Counted from the stretch's first letter, positions 16,917 to 25,891 are shown. The stretch is 64,000 nucleotides of DNA from Micromonospora sp. WMMD882 (GCF_027497255.1 NZ_CP114903.1:2232001-2296000); one strand, 5' to 3'. The notes: generated by a model from the sequence alone, not told the origin. Numbers and translations: made by a program.

Positions 16917-17917
16917 TGACGCAGACCGTGGTGATCACCGGCGCCAGCGCCGGGGTAGGACGGGCCGTCGCCCGGCACTACGCCGGCCGGGGCGCCCGGT
17001 TGGCGCTGCTCGCCCGGGGCGCGGCCGGCCTGGCCGCCGCCGAGCGGGACTGCCGGGAGCTGGGCGCGACGCAGGTGCGCACGTACCAGGTCGACGTCGC
17101 CGACGCGGAGGCGGTGCAGCGGGCCGCCGACGACGTGGCCCGTCTCTGGGGCGGGCCGGACGTCTGGATCAACAACGCGATGGTGTCGGTGTTCGCGCCG
17201 GCCTGGGAGGTCGCGGCGGCCGAGTTCCGCCGGGTCACCGAGGTCAACTACCTGGGTACGGTGCACGGCACGCTCGCCGCGCTGCGCCACATGCGCCCGC
17301 GGGACCGGGGCACGATCGTGCAGGTGGGCTCGGCGCTGGCCTACCGGGGCATCCCGTTGCAGTCGGCGTACTGCGCCAGCAAGCACGCCGTCCAGGGGTT
17401 CAACGACTCCCTCCGGGCGGAGCTGCTGCGCGACTGCCCGGGGGTGCGGCTCTCCATGGTGCAGCTCCCGGCGATCAACACCCCGCAGTTCTCCTGGGTG
17501 CGGACCAGGCTGCCCCGGCACCCGCAGCCGGTGCCGCCGATCTTCGCCCCGGAGGTGGCCGCCCGGGCGATCGCCTGGGCCGCCGACCGGGGGCCACGGG
17601 AGCTGAACGTGGGCGGCCCCACCTGGCGGGCCCGGCTCGGCAACGTCCTCTTCCCCGGCCTGCTCGACCGCACGTTGGCCCGCGGCGGCTACGACAGCCA
17701 GCAGACCGGGACCCCGGTCGACCCGGCGACCTGGCGGGACAACCTCGACCGGCCGGGTGACCAGGACCGGGACCGGGGCGCCGAGGGCGTCTTCACCGAG
17801 CGGGCGCGGGACAGCTCGGCGGCCCTCTGGGTGGGCACCCACAAACCGGTGGTCGCCGCCGCCGCGGTGGGGGCGCTCGCGCTCGCGCTGGGCGGCCTCA
17901 CCCGTCGCCCCCGCTGA
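16916..17917 (+). CDS. SDR family oxidoreductase with C-terminal membrane anchor
   Basis: 333 residues. Rossmann motif TGASAGVG at residues ~8-15, NNAM in place of NNAG, active-site serine in VGSALAYRG and YCASK. The C-terminal ~80 residues extend beyond a normal SDR and end in a single hydrophobic stretch, KPVVAAAAVGALALALGGL, followed by TRRPR. This suggests the enzyme is tethered to the membrane by its tail (inference). Coupled to the SRPBCC gene by a one-base overlap. The substrate may be a lipid-like molecule bound by that partner, but this is not shown. Confidence 0.86.
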   Translation: MTQTVVITGASAGVGRAVARHYAGRGARLALLARGAAGLAAAERDCRELGATQVRTYQVDVADAEAVQRAADDVARLWGGPDVWINNAMVSVFAPAWEVAAAEFRRVTEVNYLGTVHGTLAALRHMRPRDRGTIVQVGSALAYRGIPLQSAYCASKHAVQGFNDSLRAELLRDCPGVRLSMVQLPAINTPQFSWVRTRLPRHPQPVPPIFAPEVAARAIAWAADRGPRELNVGGPTWRARLGNVLFPGLLDRTLARGGYDSQQTGTPVDPATWRDNLDRPGDQDRDRGAEGVFTERARDSSAALWVGTHKPVVAAAAVGALALALGGLTRRPR

Positions 17918-18104
17918 CCTGTCCGCCCGCGCGCTCCCGGTCGGGACCTCCCCGGGCCGGGCCGCGTGGCCGTCCGACAGACGACGCGCCCGCCACCAGG
18001 CCGGCATGTCACGTACGAGCCGCCCCCGGGGAGCCCTTCGAGGGCGACCGGGTCGGATGGCTACCCTTTCAGGGACACTTGCCGGCAGACTGAGGATGCT
18101 CGTC

Positions 18105-19406
18105 ATGATCGAACCCGTACAGTTACCCTCGCCGTGGCGGGACGCGCGCCTGACGGTCGTGGTGCCCACCTACAACGAGGCGGGGAACATCCCGGTGCTG
18201 GTCGAGCGGCTGCTCGGCCTCCCCCTGCCCGGGCTGCGGGTGCTGATCGCGGACGACAACTCCCCCGACGGCACCGGCGAGGTCGCCGACAAGCTCGCCG
18301 TCGAGCACCCGGACCGCGTCCAGGTCGTGCACCGCCCCGGCAAGGAAGGGCTCGGCCGGGCCTACGTGGACGGCATCAGCCGGGCGCTGGACGGCGGCGC
18401 GGAGTACGTCGCCCAGATGGACGCCGACCTGTCGCATCCGCCGGAGGCGCTGCCCGGGATGCTCGGCGCGCTGCTCTCCACCGGGGCCGGCGTGGTGATC
18501 GGTTCCCGTTACGTGCCCGGTGGCGAGCTGGACGAGGCGTGGCCGCTGTACCGGCGGGCGCTCAGCGGGTGGGCCAACCTCTACGTGCACACGCTGCTGC
18601 GGGTGCGGATCCGCGACCTGACCGCCGGCTTCAAGATCTGGCGGGCGGACGCGCTGCGCGACATCGGGCTGGAGCGGGTCCAGTCCAACGGCTACAGCTT
18701 CCAGGTGGAGATGCACTACCTGGCCACCAAGCTGGGGCACACCATCCTGGAGGTGCCGATCCGCTTCGAGGAGCGGCGGGACGGCGTGTCGAAGATGACC
18801 ACCGCCACCAAGATCGAGAGCGCGCTGATGCCGTTCAAGCTGCGCACCCGACACCGCGACATCGGCGTGGAGCCGGTCAACCCGACCCGGACGCCGCCGA
18901 CCCCGGCCGCCGAGCCGGCCGGCGACACCGGCCCGACCCCGGTGACCGCGCCCGCAGGCCCCGTGGCCACGCCCGCGGACGCGGTGGCCACGCCCGCGGC
19001 CGTCGTGCCGCCTACGCCGACGAGCGGGTCGGCAGCCGAGCCGGCGGACGAGCTTCCGGCGGCGGCCGAGCCGGCGGACGAGCTTCCGGCGGCGGCCGAG
19101 CCGGCGCACCTGCCGGCGGACGGGCCTGCCTCGACGGGCGGGCCGGTGGGCGGCGGGCCGACGCAGGTGGGGACGGCGCTCGCGGCCGCGGAGGCCGCCC
19201 CGACGTCGACGGACACGCCGGCGGTGACCCAGCCCGCGCCGACCAAGACGGTGACGGCGACGGTGGAATCCGGGCCGACGGAGCAGCCGGCGGTGAGCGC
19301 CGCCTCGACCGCGACGCGACGCGCGCCGGCGAAGCGGGCCCGGAAGAAGGCCACCGGCGCACGGCAGTCGGCAGCCGGGGACCCGCCGACGAGCGTCGAC
19401 GGCTGA
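18105..19406 (+). CDS. ppm1: Polyprenol monophosphomannose synthase with long repetitive C-terminal tail
   Basis: 433 residues. Residues ~15-245 are a GT2 enzyme of the dolichyl-phosphate-mannose synthase type: VVVPTYNEAGNIPVLVERLL, DDNSPDGTG, the metal-binding QMDADLSHPPE, and FEERRDGVSKM. It transfers mannose from GDP-Man to polyprenyl phosphate for extracytoplasmic mannosylation of proteins or lipoglycans. No Lnt-like domain is present. Residues ~260-433 are an Ala/Pro/Thr-rich tail with tandem repeats, ending in a lysine/arginine cluster (RAPAKRARKKATG). The ATG at 18105 has GAGG nine bases upstream; an ATG at 18096 is too close to that site. Confidence 0.9.
   Translation: MIEPVQLPSPWRDARLTVVVPTYNEAGNIPVLVERLLGLPLPGLRVLIADDNSPDGTGEVADKLAVEHPDRVQVVHRPGKEGLGRAYVDGISRALDGGAEYVAQMDADLSHPPEALPGMLGALLSTGAGVVIGSRYVPGGELDEAWPLYRRALSGWANLYVHTLLRVRIRDLTAGFKIWRADALRDIGLERVQSNGYSFQVEMHYLATKLGHTILEVPIRFEERRDGVSKMTTATKIESALMPFKLRTRHRDIGVEPVNPTRTPPTPAAEPAGDTGPTPVTAPAGPVATPADAVATPAAVVPPTPTSGSAAEPADELPAAAEPADELPAAAEPAHLPADGPASTGGPVGGGPTQVGTALAAAEAAPTSTDTPAVTQPAPTKTVTATVESGPTEQPAVSAASTATRRAPAKRARKKATGARQSAAGDPPTSVDG
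19035..19106. repeat. 30-bp tandem repeat inside the ppm1 tail
   Basis: Two perfect 30-bp copies (19035-19064, 19065-19094) and a 12-bp third partial copy. They encode A-E-P-A-D-E-L-P-A-A twice. The repeat length is a multiple of three, so copy number can vary without breaking the frame. Confidence 0.85.
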
Positions 19407-19529
19407 CCCGCGGCCGGCGGCGGCTCCCCGACGCCCGGCCCACCCCCGGCGGTACGGGGCCCTGGTGCTGGCCGCCGCGCGCCGCCCGCCCGCCCACGGA
19501 CGCCCGACCGGACCGGTGAGCGAGCGTCA

Positions 19530-19557
19530 GGTGGGCCGGTCGTCGGGTCGGCCCACC
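19530..19557. terminator. Weak hairpin between convergent genes
   Basis: GGTGGGCCG (19530-19538) pairs with CGGCCCACC (19549-19557), 9 bp with a 10-base loop, just past the stop of the flavoprotein gene (minus) and 124 bases after the ppm1 stop. Confidence 0.35.
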
Positions 19558-19558
19558 G

Positions 19559-21211
19559 TCAGCGGTACACGGCGTGGTGCGCCGCGTCGAGGGCGCGCCG
19601 GTACAGGCCACCGGTGAGGGCGCGGTTGCGGGCCAGGGCGGCCCTGGCCGCGTTCGACCCGGGGGCCCCGTGCACGCCGCCTCCGGGGTGCGCCGACGCG
19701 CTGGCCAGGTAGAGCCGGTCGATCGGGGTGTCCGGACGCCCCAGTCCGGGCACCGGGCGCAGGAACAGTTGCTGGTAGGCGGCGGCCGTGCCGCCACCCA
19801 CCGCGCCGCCCACCAGACTCGGGTTGCGTTCCTCCAGGTCCGCCGGGCCGGCCACGAACCGGCCCCGGACCCGGGCGCGGAAGCCGGGCGCCTGGCGCTC
19901 CACCACGTCCTCCATCCGCTCCACGTGCCGGGCCACGTCCTCGGCCCGCCAGTCCCGCCGGAACGGCAGATGGGTGTACGCCCACAGCGACTCGGTGCCC
20001 GCCGGGGAGCGGCTCGGGTCGGCGGTGGACATCTGTCCCAGCAGCAGGAACGGGTCCTTCGGGACCTCCCCGCAGGCCAGGGCCGCCGCGTACCGGGTCA
20101 GCCCGTCGAGGTCGGTGGCGAGGTGCACGGTGCCCGCCCCGGCGACGTCCGGATTGGCCCAGGGCACCGGGCCGTCCACCGCCCAGTCGACCTTCACCGT
20201 CGAGCCGTCCCACCGGAAGTGGGTCAGGTCCTCCACCAGCCGGGGCGGCAGCCAGGACGCGCCGACCAGGTCGAGGTAGAGCGCGGGCGCGGGGACGTCG
20301 GCGAGCACCGCCCGCCGGGCCCGCCAGGCACGGCCGCCCACCGCCCGGACGCCCATCGCGCGTCCCCTGGCCACCAGCACCCGGTCGACGTGGACGCCGT
20401 AGCTGATCCGGCCGCCCCGGGACAGCAGCCGGGCCACCAGGGCGTCGGTGATCCGTTGCGCCCCGCCGGCCGGCACCGGCCAGCCGACCTGCTGACCGAG
20501 CATGGCCAGCAACCAGCCGTACACGCCGGAGCCGGCGTCGTCCGTGGAGAGGTCGGTGTGCAGGGCGCAACCGGCCAGCAGCGCCGGACCGCCCGCCCCG
20601 GCGAACAGCTCCCCGCCGAGTTGACGGACCGGCAGCACCAGCCGCCGGGCCAGCCGCAGCGCGTCCGCCGTACCCAGCCGGGCCAGCAGGTCCAGGCCGT
20701 CGCGGACCGGCGGGAACGGGGTGAACAGCGCGTTCACCAGAGGCCGGGACATGGTCTGCCACTCCCGGTACGACGTCAGCCACCGTTTCCCGTCGCCGGG
20801 CGCGAACGCGTCGAGCGAGGCGGCGGTGCGGTCCGGATCCCGGTTGAGCACCGCCGCCCGACCGTCCGGGAACAGGTGGGCCAGCACGTCGGGCGCGTGC
20901 CGCCAGGCCAGTCCGTGCTGGTCGAGGGCGAGCCGCCGCAGCACCGGTGAGGCGTACCCGAGGGGGTAGAACGAGCTGTAGAGGTCGCTGAGATAGCCGG
21001 GCGCGGCGACCTCGGCGGAGCGGACCGCCCCGCCGGCCGCGTCGGTCGCCTCCAGCACCACGACGTCCCAGCCGGCGTCGACGAGCAGGTTCGCCGCGAC
21101 CAGACCGTTGTGCCCCGCGCCGACCACCACGGCGTCCGCGCTTCCCGCGCTCGGCGCGCTCGACGGGGCGGGAACGGCGGCGGAGGGGGTCGGCGACATG
21201 CGGGACATCAT
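19559..21211 (-). CDS. Phytoene-desaturase-like NAD(P)/FAD-dependent oxidoreductase
   Basis: 550 residues. The N-terminal FAD-binding loop is VVGAGHNGLVAANLLVDAG, followed by the LEATDAAGGAVRSAEV segment typical of the carotenoid desaturase/PYROXD2 group. The C-terminal FAD contact reads YLASASAHPGGGVHGAPG. Members oxidise polyisoprenoid or other hydrophobic substrates, or are of unknown substrate. No carotenoid genes lie nearby, so the PYROXD2-like assignment is safer than CrtI. ATGs at 21211, 21208 and 21199 are all possible starts and none has a strong ribosome site; the first ~20 residues are low-complexity. Divergent from the aldehyde dehydrogenase gene. Confidence 0.88.
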   Translation of the reverse strand: MMSRMSPTPSAAVPAPSSAPSAGSADAVVVGAGHNGLVAANLLVDAGWDVVVLEATDAAGGAVRSAEVAAPGYLSDLYSSFYPLGYASPVLRRLALDQHGLAWRHAPDVLAHLFPDGRAAVLNRDPDRTAASLDAFAPGDGKRWLTSYREWQTMSRPLVNALFTPFPPVRDGLDLLARLGTADALRLARRLVLPVRQLGGELFAGAGGPALLAGCALHTDLSTDDAGSGVYGWLLAMLGQQVGWPVPAGGAQRITDALVARLLSRGGRISYGVHVDRVLVARGRAMGVRAVGGRAWRARRAVLADVPAPALYLDLVGASWLPPRLVEDLTHFRWDGSTVKVDWAVDGPVPWANPDVAGAGTVHLATDLDGLTRYAAALACGEVPKDPFLLLGQMSTADPSRSPAGTESLWAYTHLPFRRDWRAEDVARHVERMEDVVERQAPGFRARVRGRFVAGPADLEERNPSLVGGAVGGGTAAAYQQLFLRPVPGLGRPDTPIDRLYLASASAHPGGGVHGAPGSNAARAALARNRALTGGLYRRALDAAHHAVYR

Positions 21212-21281
21212 CGGACCGGCCTACCCCCGGGGCAACCGGGCGAAACGCGTTTGTCCCGCCGGGACCGGGGCATCCAGCGCC

Positions 21282-22715
21282 ATGTACCGGGTCGAGCAGC
21301 TGGTCGGCGGGGTGTGGGGCGCGGGTGGCGAGGGGGGCGAGTTCGTCGTACGCGACCCGGCGGACGGCACCCCGGTCAGCACCGTGCCGATCGCGACGGT
21401 GGCCGAGGTCGCCAAGGCGGTGGGCGCGGCCCGGGGCGCGGCGCCCGGCTGGGCGGCGACCGACCCGACGGAGCGGGCCGCCGCGTTGCGCCGCGCGGCG
21501 GACGCGGTCGAGGCCGTCGCCGAGGACCTGGCGCTGGCGACGACGGCGGAGATGGGCAAGCCGCTGCCGGACGCCCGGGGCGGGGTGGCGGCCGGGGTCG
21601 GCACCCTACGGCAGTACGCCGAGCTGGGGCCGGTGCGGGGCGGTCGGACGCTGCACGGCGGACGGGACGCGGTCGACTTCATGACGCCGGAGCCGCGCGG
21701 GGTGGCGGCGGTGCTCACCCCGTGGAACGACCCGGTGGCGGTGGCCTGCGGGTTGCTCGGGGCGGCCCTGGTCACCGGCAACGTGGTGGTGTTCAAACCG
21801 AGCGAGCGCGCCCCGGCGACCGGCTGGCTGCTGGCGAGGGCGCTCGACGGCGAGCTGCCCGCCGGGGTGCTGTCGCTGCTCACCGGGGGCGCGGAGGTCG
21901 GCGCGGCGCTGGCCGGGCAGGAGGTGGACGTGGTGGCGCACGTCGGGTCCACCGCCACCGGCCGGTCGATCGCCGCCGCGTGCGCCCGGACCGGCGCGAA
22001 GGCCCTGCTGGAGAACGGTGGCAGTGATCCGCTGATCGTCGACTCGGACGTCGACCCGGGTTGGGCGGCCGGGCAGGCGGCGATGGGCGCGTTCGCCAAC
22101 GCCGGGCAGCTCTGCGTGGCGGTGGAGCGGATCTACGTGCACCGGGACGTGGTCGACGGGTTCGTGCCGGCGTTGGTCGAGCTGACCCGGGCGATGCGGG
22201 TCGGGCCGGGCGGGGACGCGGAGACCGAGATCGGCCCGCTGGTGGACCGGCGGCACCGGGAGCACGTGCACGGGCAGGTGACGGCGGCGGTGGCCGAGGG
22301 GGCGCGGGCGCTGGCCGGCGGCGTCCTACCGGACGGCCCGGGGGCGTTCTACCCCCCGACGGTGGTGGTCGACTGCGCCGACGGGATGGCCCTGGTACGC
22401 GAGGAGACGTTCGGGCCGGTCGCCCCGGTGCTGGTGGTGGAGTCGTTCGACGAGGCGCTGGCGCGGGCCGGGCGTTCGCCGTACGGGCTGGCCGCCACGG
22501 TGCTCACCGGGTCGATGAGCCACGCCCAGCGGGCCTGGCGGGAGCTGCCGGTGGGCACGGTCAAGGTGAACGCGGTGTTCGGCGGCGCGCCCGGCGGGGC
22601 CGCGCAGCCGCGCCGGGGCAGCGGCCAGGGCTTCGGGTACGGCCCGGAGCTGCTCGACGAGTTCACCACCACGAAGGCGGTGCATCTGGCGGCGCCCGGC
22701 GGCGGTCACTGGTGA
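21282..22715 (+). CDS. Aldehyde dehydrogenase family protein
   Basis: 477 residues, full length. Motifs in order: TPWNDPVAVACGLLGAAL (cofactor domain), VFKPSERAP, HVGSTATGRSIAA, the general-base glutamate in LLENGGSDPLIV, the catalytic cysteine in NAGQLCVAVERIYVH, and EETFGPVAPVLVV. It oxidises an aldehyde with NAD(P)+; the sub-family resembles succinate-semialdehyde or betaine aldehyde dehydrogenases but the substrate cannot be fixed. The ATG at 21282 is chosen because homology begins there; earlier in-frame codons lie in the promoter region shared with the divergent flavoprotein gene. Confidence 0.9.
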   Translation: MYRVEQLVGGVWGAGGEGGEFVVRDPADGTPVSTVPIATVAEVAKAVGAARGAAPGWAATDPTERAAALRRAADAVEAVAEDLALATTAEMGKPLPDARGGVAAGVGTLRQYAELGPVRGGRTLHGGRDAVDFMTPEPRGVAAVLTPWNDPVAVACGLLGAALVTGNVVVFKPSERAPATGWLLARALDGELPAGVLSLLTGGAEVGAALAGQEVDVVAHVGSTATGRSIAAACARTGAKALLENGGSDPLIVDSDVDPGWAAGQAAMGAFANAGQLCVAVERIYVHRDVVDGFVPALVELTRAMRVGPGGDAETEIGPLVDRRHREHVHGQVTAAVAEGARALAGGVLPDGPGAFYPPTVVVDCADGMALVREETFGPVAPVLVVESFDEALARAGRSPYGLAATVLTGSMSHAQRAWRELPVGTVKVNAVFGGAPGGAAQPRRGSGQGFGYGPELLDEFTTTKAVHLAAPGGGHW

Positions 22716-22773
22716 CCGCCGCCGGCGACGCGGGCCGGCCCCGTCGACGCCCCGACCGGCCGGCTTCCGAGGG

Positions 22774-23175
22774 TCAGTCGCCCCGGGCCTTGCGGGTGCT
22801 GCGGTCGTTCGCCTTCTGGATGGCCTCGACCAGCTCCGGCTTGGTCATCCGGGAGCGTCCCCGGACGTCCAGCTTCCGGGCCACCCGCATCAGGTGTTCC
22901 TTGGTGGCGTTGGCGTCCACGCCACCGGCGGTCGGGGCGCGCCGCCCCGGGCCGCCACCGGCGGCCTGCCGGTCGCTGGGGCCCTTGCGTCCCTTGGGCT
23001 CCCAGTGGTCGCCGACCTTCTCGAACTCGTGCTTGAGGGCGGCGAAGGCGGTGCGGTGGGCACGTTCGCCCTCGCCGTAGGTCTCCACCGCGGAGTCGTG
23101 CGTCTTCGCCCAGGTGCGCTGCGCCTTGTCCGGTGAGCGCCGCACGGTGCTGGGCAGTACCTCACGCCCTGGCAT
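22774..23175 (-). CDS. ChaB-like / Rho N-terminal-like small protein
   Basis: 133 residues. The N-terminal half (REVLPSTVRRSPDKAQRTW...VETYGEGERAHRTAFAALKH) matches ChaB, a small helical protein once linked to cation transport. The C-terminal half (TKEHLMRVARKLDVRGRSRM, then TKPELVEAIQKAND) matches the SAP-like Rho N-terminal domain that binds nucleic acids. The ATG at 23175 follows GGAGGAGG. The combination is recurrent in actinobacteria and the function is unknown; DNA or RNA binding under stress is a guess. Convergent with the aldehyde dehydrogenase gene. Confidence 0.85.
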   Translation of the reverse strand: MPGREVLPSTVRRSPDKAQRTWAKTHDSAVETYGEGERAHRTAFAALKHEFEKVGDHWEPKGRKGPSDRQAAGGGPGRRAPTAGGVDANATKEHLMRVARKLDVRGRSRMTKPELVEAIQKANDRSTRKARGD

Positions 23176-23331
23176 CTCGTCCTCCTCCACCTCGACTGCT
23201 ACCGGCTGTCACCGTTCCCCGTCCCGGCGGCGGCAAACGACGCGCGCGGGTTTGTCGATTTTTCGCAGCGGGTACCGCGGGGACCCGGCCGCGGGTCCAC
23301 GGCCACGGGCAGCGGCGACGCGGGAGCGGTG

Positions 23332-24315
23332 ATGGCAGCGACGACGACGGGGCCGGTGGCGGTCGACGGGCCGGACGGGGCGCGGGTGCCGCGCGGCCTG
23401 CGCCAGTTGAGCTGGCCCACCTGGCGTGGGGTGCTGGTCCGCAGCGGGCAGAACTTCCTCAAGGACAACTGCGCGGACTGGGCCGCGGCGCTGACCTACT
23501 ACGGCGTCCTGGCGCTCTTCCCCTCGATCGTCGTGGTGGTGGCCCTGGTGGGGCTGGTCTCCGACGGGGAACGGACCGTGGACACCCTGATCGGCCTGGC
23601 CCGGGACGTCGGGGCGGGCTCGGTGGTGGCCAACGACGGCGTGGTGGGCGCGGTCGAGGGGGTGGTGGACCAGCGCGGCGGGGTGCGGGCGCTGCTCAGC
23701 TTCGGTCTGCTCGGCGCGCTCTGGTCGGCCTCGGGCTTCATCGGCGCGTTCACCCGCGCCTCCAACGCGATCTACGGGGTCGAGGAGGGTCGGCCGTTCT
23801 ACCGCCTGCGCCCGTTGCAGATCGGCCTGGCGGCGTTGTCGTTGGTGCTGCTGGCGGTGGTGGCGACGGGGCTCATCGTCAGCGGCCCGGTGACCGACGC
23901 GGTCGGTGACCTGCTCGGCCTGGGTGACGCGCCCCGCACCGCGTGGAGCCTGGCGAAGTGGCCGGTGCTCACCCTGATCCTGATGTCGCTGCTCTCGCTG
24001 CTGTTCTGGATCGCCCCGAACGTGCGCCAGCCCCGGTTCCGGTGGCTCACCGTCGGCGGCGCGGTGGCCCTGCTCGCCTGGGGGCTGGTCTCCTTCGGCT
24101 TCGGCCTCTACGTGTCCAACGTCGGGTCGTACGACGTCACGTACGGCAGTCTGGGCGCGATCATCGCCTTCCTGGTGTGGCTCTACCTCTCCAACTGCGC
24201 GCTGATGTTCGGGGTGCAGATCAACGCCGAGGTGCAGCGGGGCCGAGTGCTCCAGGCCGGCGTCACCGACGCCGAGGAGCCGGTGCTCACCCCGAAGCGT
24301 CCGGCCGAGCCGTGA
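23332..24315 (+). CDS. YihY/BrkB family inner-membrane protein
   Basis: About 327 residues. The N-terminal NCADWAAALTYYGVLALFPS is the family signature, and about six hydrophobic segments follow, including LIGLARDVG-type amphipathic stretches and LGAIIAFLVWLYLSNCALMFG with the conserved QINAEV. Older literature called the family RNase BN or virulence factor BrkB; the present view is a membrane protein of unknown function, perhaps a transporter. GTGATG at 23329-23334 gives two adjacent starts; GGGAG upstream fits the ATG. It is transcribed with the small stress-type genes that follow. Confidence 0.9.
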   Translation: MAATTTGPVAVDGPDGARVPRGLRQLSWPTWRGVLVRSGQNFLKDNCADWAAALTYYGVLALFPSIVVVVALVGLVSDGERTVDTLIGLARDVGAGSVVANDGVVGAVEGVVDQRGGVRALLSFGLLGALWSASGFIGAFTRASNAIYGVEEGRPFYRLRPLQIGLAALSLVLLAVVATGLIVSGPVTDAVGDLLGLGDAPRTAWSLAKWPVLTLILMSLLSLLFWIAPNVRQPRFRWLTVGGAVALLAWGLVSFGFGLYVSNVGSYDVTYGSLGAIIAFLVWLYLSNCALMFGVQINAEVQRGRVLQAGVTDAEEPVLTPKRPAEP

Positions 24316-24428
24316 CCTGCCCCTGCCTGCGGGCGGGCGCGGCGGGCGCGGACATCGGCGACGGCGCGGGGCGACCGGCGACGGCGCGCGCCGGTTTACC
24401 GCCGGCTCGTCCGGGTAGCGCATAGGAC

Positions 24429-24845
24429 ATGGACCGAGGAAGCAGCAAGCACGGACCCCGGCTCGACGAGCAGATGAGCCAGGAGGTCAGCGGCCTGGTG
24501 CAGGGACCGGGAGTCGGCGGTTCCCGGGTCGACGAGTTCCGTGAGGCCGAGCCCGCCGGTGAGGACCAGCCGGGCTCGACCACCGCGCCGGCAGGCGAGC
24601 TGCGTACCGGCTCGCCGCAGGGCATGAGCTCCACGGACGTGGAGCGGCGCAGTCGACTCGGTCGGTTCATCGGCCTGTCGGCGTTGCCCGGCGACCGGGA
24701 CGTCCTGCTGGACAGCGCCCGGCAGAACGAGGCGCCCGACGACATCATCGCCGACCTGGAGAGCCTGCCGGCCGGCACCCGGTACCGGACGGTCTCCGAG
24801 GTCTGGGCGGCCCTGGGCCACCGCAACGAGACCCAACGCTGGTGA
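24429..24845 (+). CDS. DUF2795 domain protein
   Basis: 138 residues. The C-terminal half (RSRLGRFIGLSALPGDRDV, ...LESLPAGTRYRTVSEVWAALG) is the DUF2795 fold, which packs like a small helical domain. The N-terminal half is acidic and disordered. Function unknown. It sits between YihY and a small SRPBCC gene on the same strand, an arrangement that suggests a general stress group. Confidence 0.85.
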   Translation: MDRGSSKHGPRLDEQMSQEVSGLVQGPGVGGSRVDEFREAEPAGEDQPGSTTAPAGELRTGSPQGMSSTDVERRSRLGRFIGLSALPGDRDVLLDSARQNEAPDDIIADLESLPAGTRYRTVSEVWAALGHRNETQRW

Positions 24846-24918
24846 GGCGGTTCTCCCCCGAACCACCGACACCACCGACACCGCCGGCGAAGACGACAGC
24901 GACGAGGAGGACCTTGAG

Positions 24919-25380
24919 ATGGGTGGCGTGACCGAGCACGTGGACGTGGACGTCCCGATCCGGACCGCGTACGACCAGTGGACGCAGTTCGAGGAGTTTC
25001 CCCAGTTCATGGAGGGCGTGGAGGAGGTCCGACAGGTCTCCGACACGATGACCCACTGGAAGGTGGAGATCGCGGGCGTGAAGCGCGAGTTCGACGCGCA
25101 GATCACCGAGCAGCTCCCCGACGAGCGGGTGGCCTGGAACTCCACCGGCGGCACGAAGCACGGCGGGGTGGTGACCTTCCACCGCCTCGACGAGGAGCAC
25201 ACCCGCATCACGCTCCAGTTGGAGTTCGAGCCGCAGGGCGTGGTCGAGCAGGCCGGCGACAAGCTGGGCATCGTCGACCGCCGGGCCAAGGGCGACCTGG
25301 AACGGTTCAAGTCGTTCATCGAGCGGCGCGGCCAGGAGAGCGGCGCCTGGCGGGGCCAGGTCGACCGGCCCCAGCCCTGA
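24919..25380 (+). CDS. SRPBCC family protein (COQ10/polyketide cyclase-like)
   Basis: 153 residues. The VTEHVDVDVPIRTAYDQWTQ and EEFPQFMEGVEEV segments open a Bet v1/START-like cavity protein, and FKSFIERRGQESGAW closes it. This subgroup resembles the lipid-binding COQ10/ribosome-association factor class. An AGGAGGAC ribosome site precedes the ATG. A perfect hairpin lies 15 bases after the stop, so the gene ends the local transcript. The ligand is unknown. Confidence 0.87.
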   Translation: MGGVTEHVDVDVPIRTAYDQWTQFEEFPQFMEGVEEVRQVSDTMTHWKVEIAGVKREFDAQITEQLPDERVAWNSTGGTKHGGVVTFHRLDEEHTRITLQLEFEPQGVVEQAGDKLGIVDRRAKGDLERFKSFIERRGQESGAWRGQVDRPQP

Positions 25381-25395
25381 TCACCGCGCTTTTCC

Positions 25396-25423
25396 GACGG
25401 CCGCCGGTTCTCCGGCGGCCGTC
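25396..25423 (+). terminator. Perfect 12-bp hairpin after the SRPBCC gene
   Basis: GACGGCCGCCGG (25396-25407), loop TTCT, CCGGCGGCCGTC (25412-25423). Starts 15 bases after the stop codon. No U-tract. Confidence 0.65.
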
Positions 25424-25507
25424 GTCGTCTCCCCGGCCGCCGTCGCGCCCCCGTCGTCGTCTCCCCGGCCGCCGTCGTGCCCCCGTCGTCGTCGCGCCCC
25501 GGCCGCC
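25421..25507. repeat. 32-bp tandem repeat, about 2.7 copies
   Basis: Copies at 25421-25452 and 25453-25484 differ by one base; a shorter, diverged third copy runs to about 25507. The unit is built of GTCGTCGTC, CCCCGGCCGCC and CGCCCCC blocks. It is non-coding and lies between a terminator and the next small gene. Confidence 0.7.
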
Positions 25508-25582
25508 GGCCGCAGGGTTCCGGGCGCGCCGGGCCGGTCGCCGGCCGGTTTGCCGGCGGCCGGCCCGGGTACCGGCGGAGTC

Positions 25583-25846
25583 ATGACCGACAATGATCCC
25601 ACCGTGTGGCGTGACGAGGAGCGGCTGCCGCTCAGCGAACTGGACAGGGCCGTGGCGACCTCCCCGGGCGACGGCCAGGTCGACGACGTGACCGGTAACG
25701 ACGCCGGGTACGAGTCCGCGTTCGGGCACGGCCCGGTGCCGGCGGACGGGCACGTAGCCGCCGAGGCCGACCAGGAACGGGAGGCGACCGACGCGGAACG
25801 GGCGTACCGGCCCTCCCCCACCGGCCGGACGGGCCCGGACGTCTGA
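25583..25846 (+). CDS. Small acidic hypothetical protein
   Basis: 87 residues from an ATG at 25583 with GGCGGAG just upstream. Strongly acidic and hydrophilic, without membrane segment or cysteine: DDVTGNDAGYESAFGHGPVP and EADQEREATDAERAYRP. It looks like a disordered protein. I do not recognise it. Reading direction and codon use fit the surrounding genes, and a hairpin follows. Whether it is a true gene rests on those signs only. Confidence 0.5.
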   Translation: MTDNDPTVWRDEERLPLSELDRAVATSPGDGQVDDVTGNDAGYESAFGHGPVPADGHVAAEADQEREATDAERAYRPSPTGRTGPDV

Positions 25847-25891
25847 GTTTCCCCGCACGAACACCGGACGGACGGCCCGGACACCTGAGCC

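Noticed and set aside
25421..25507. CRISPR-like array
   Set aside because: The repeats are adjacent with no unique spacers and no cas genes are near.
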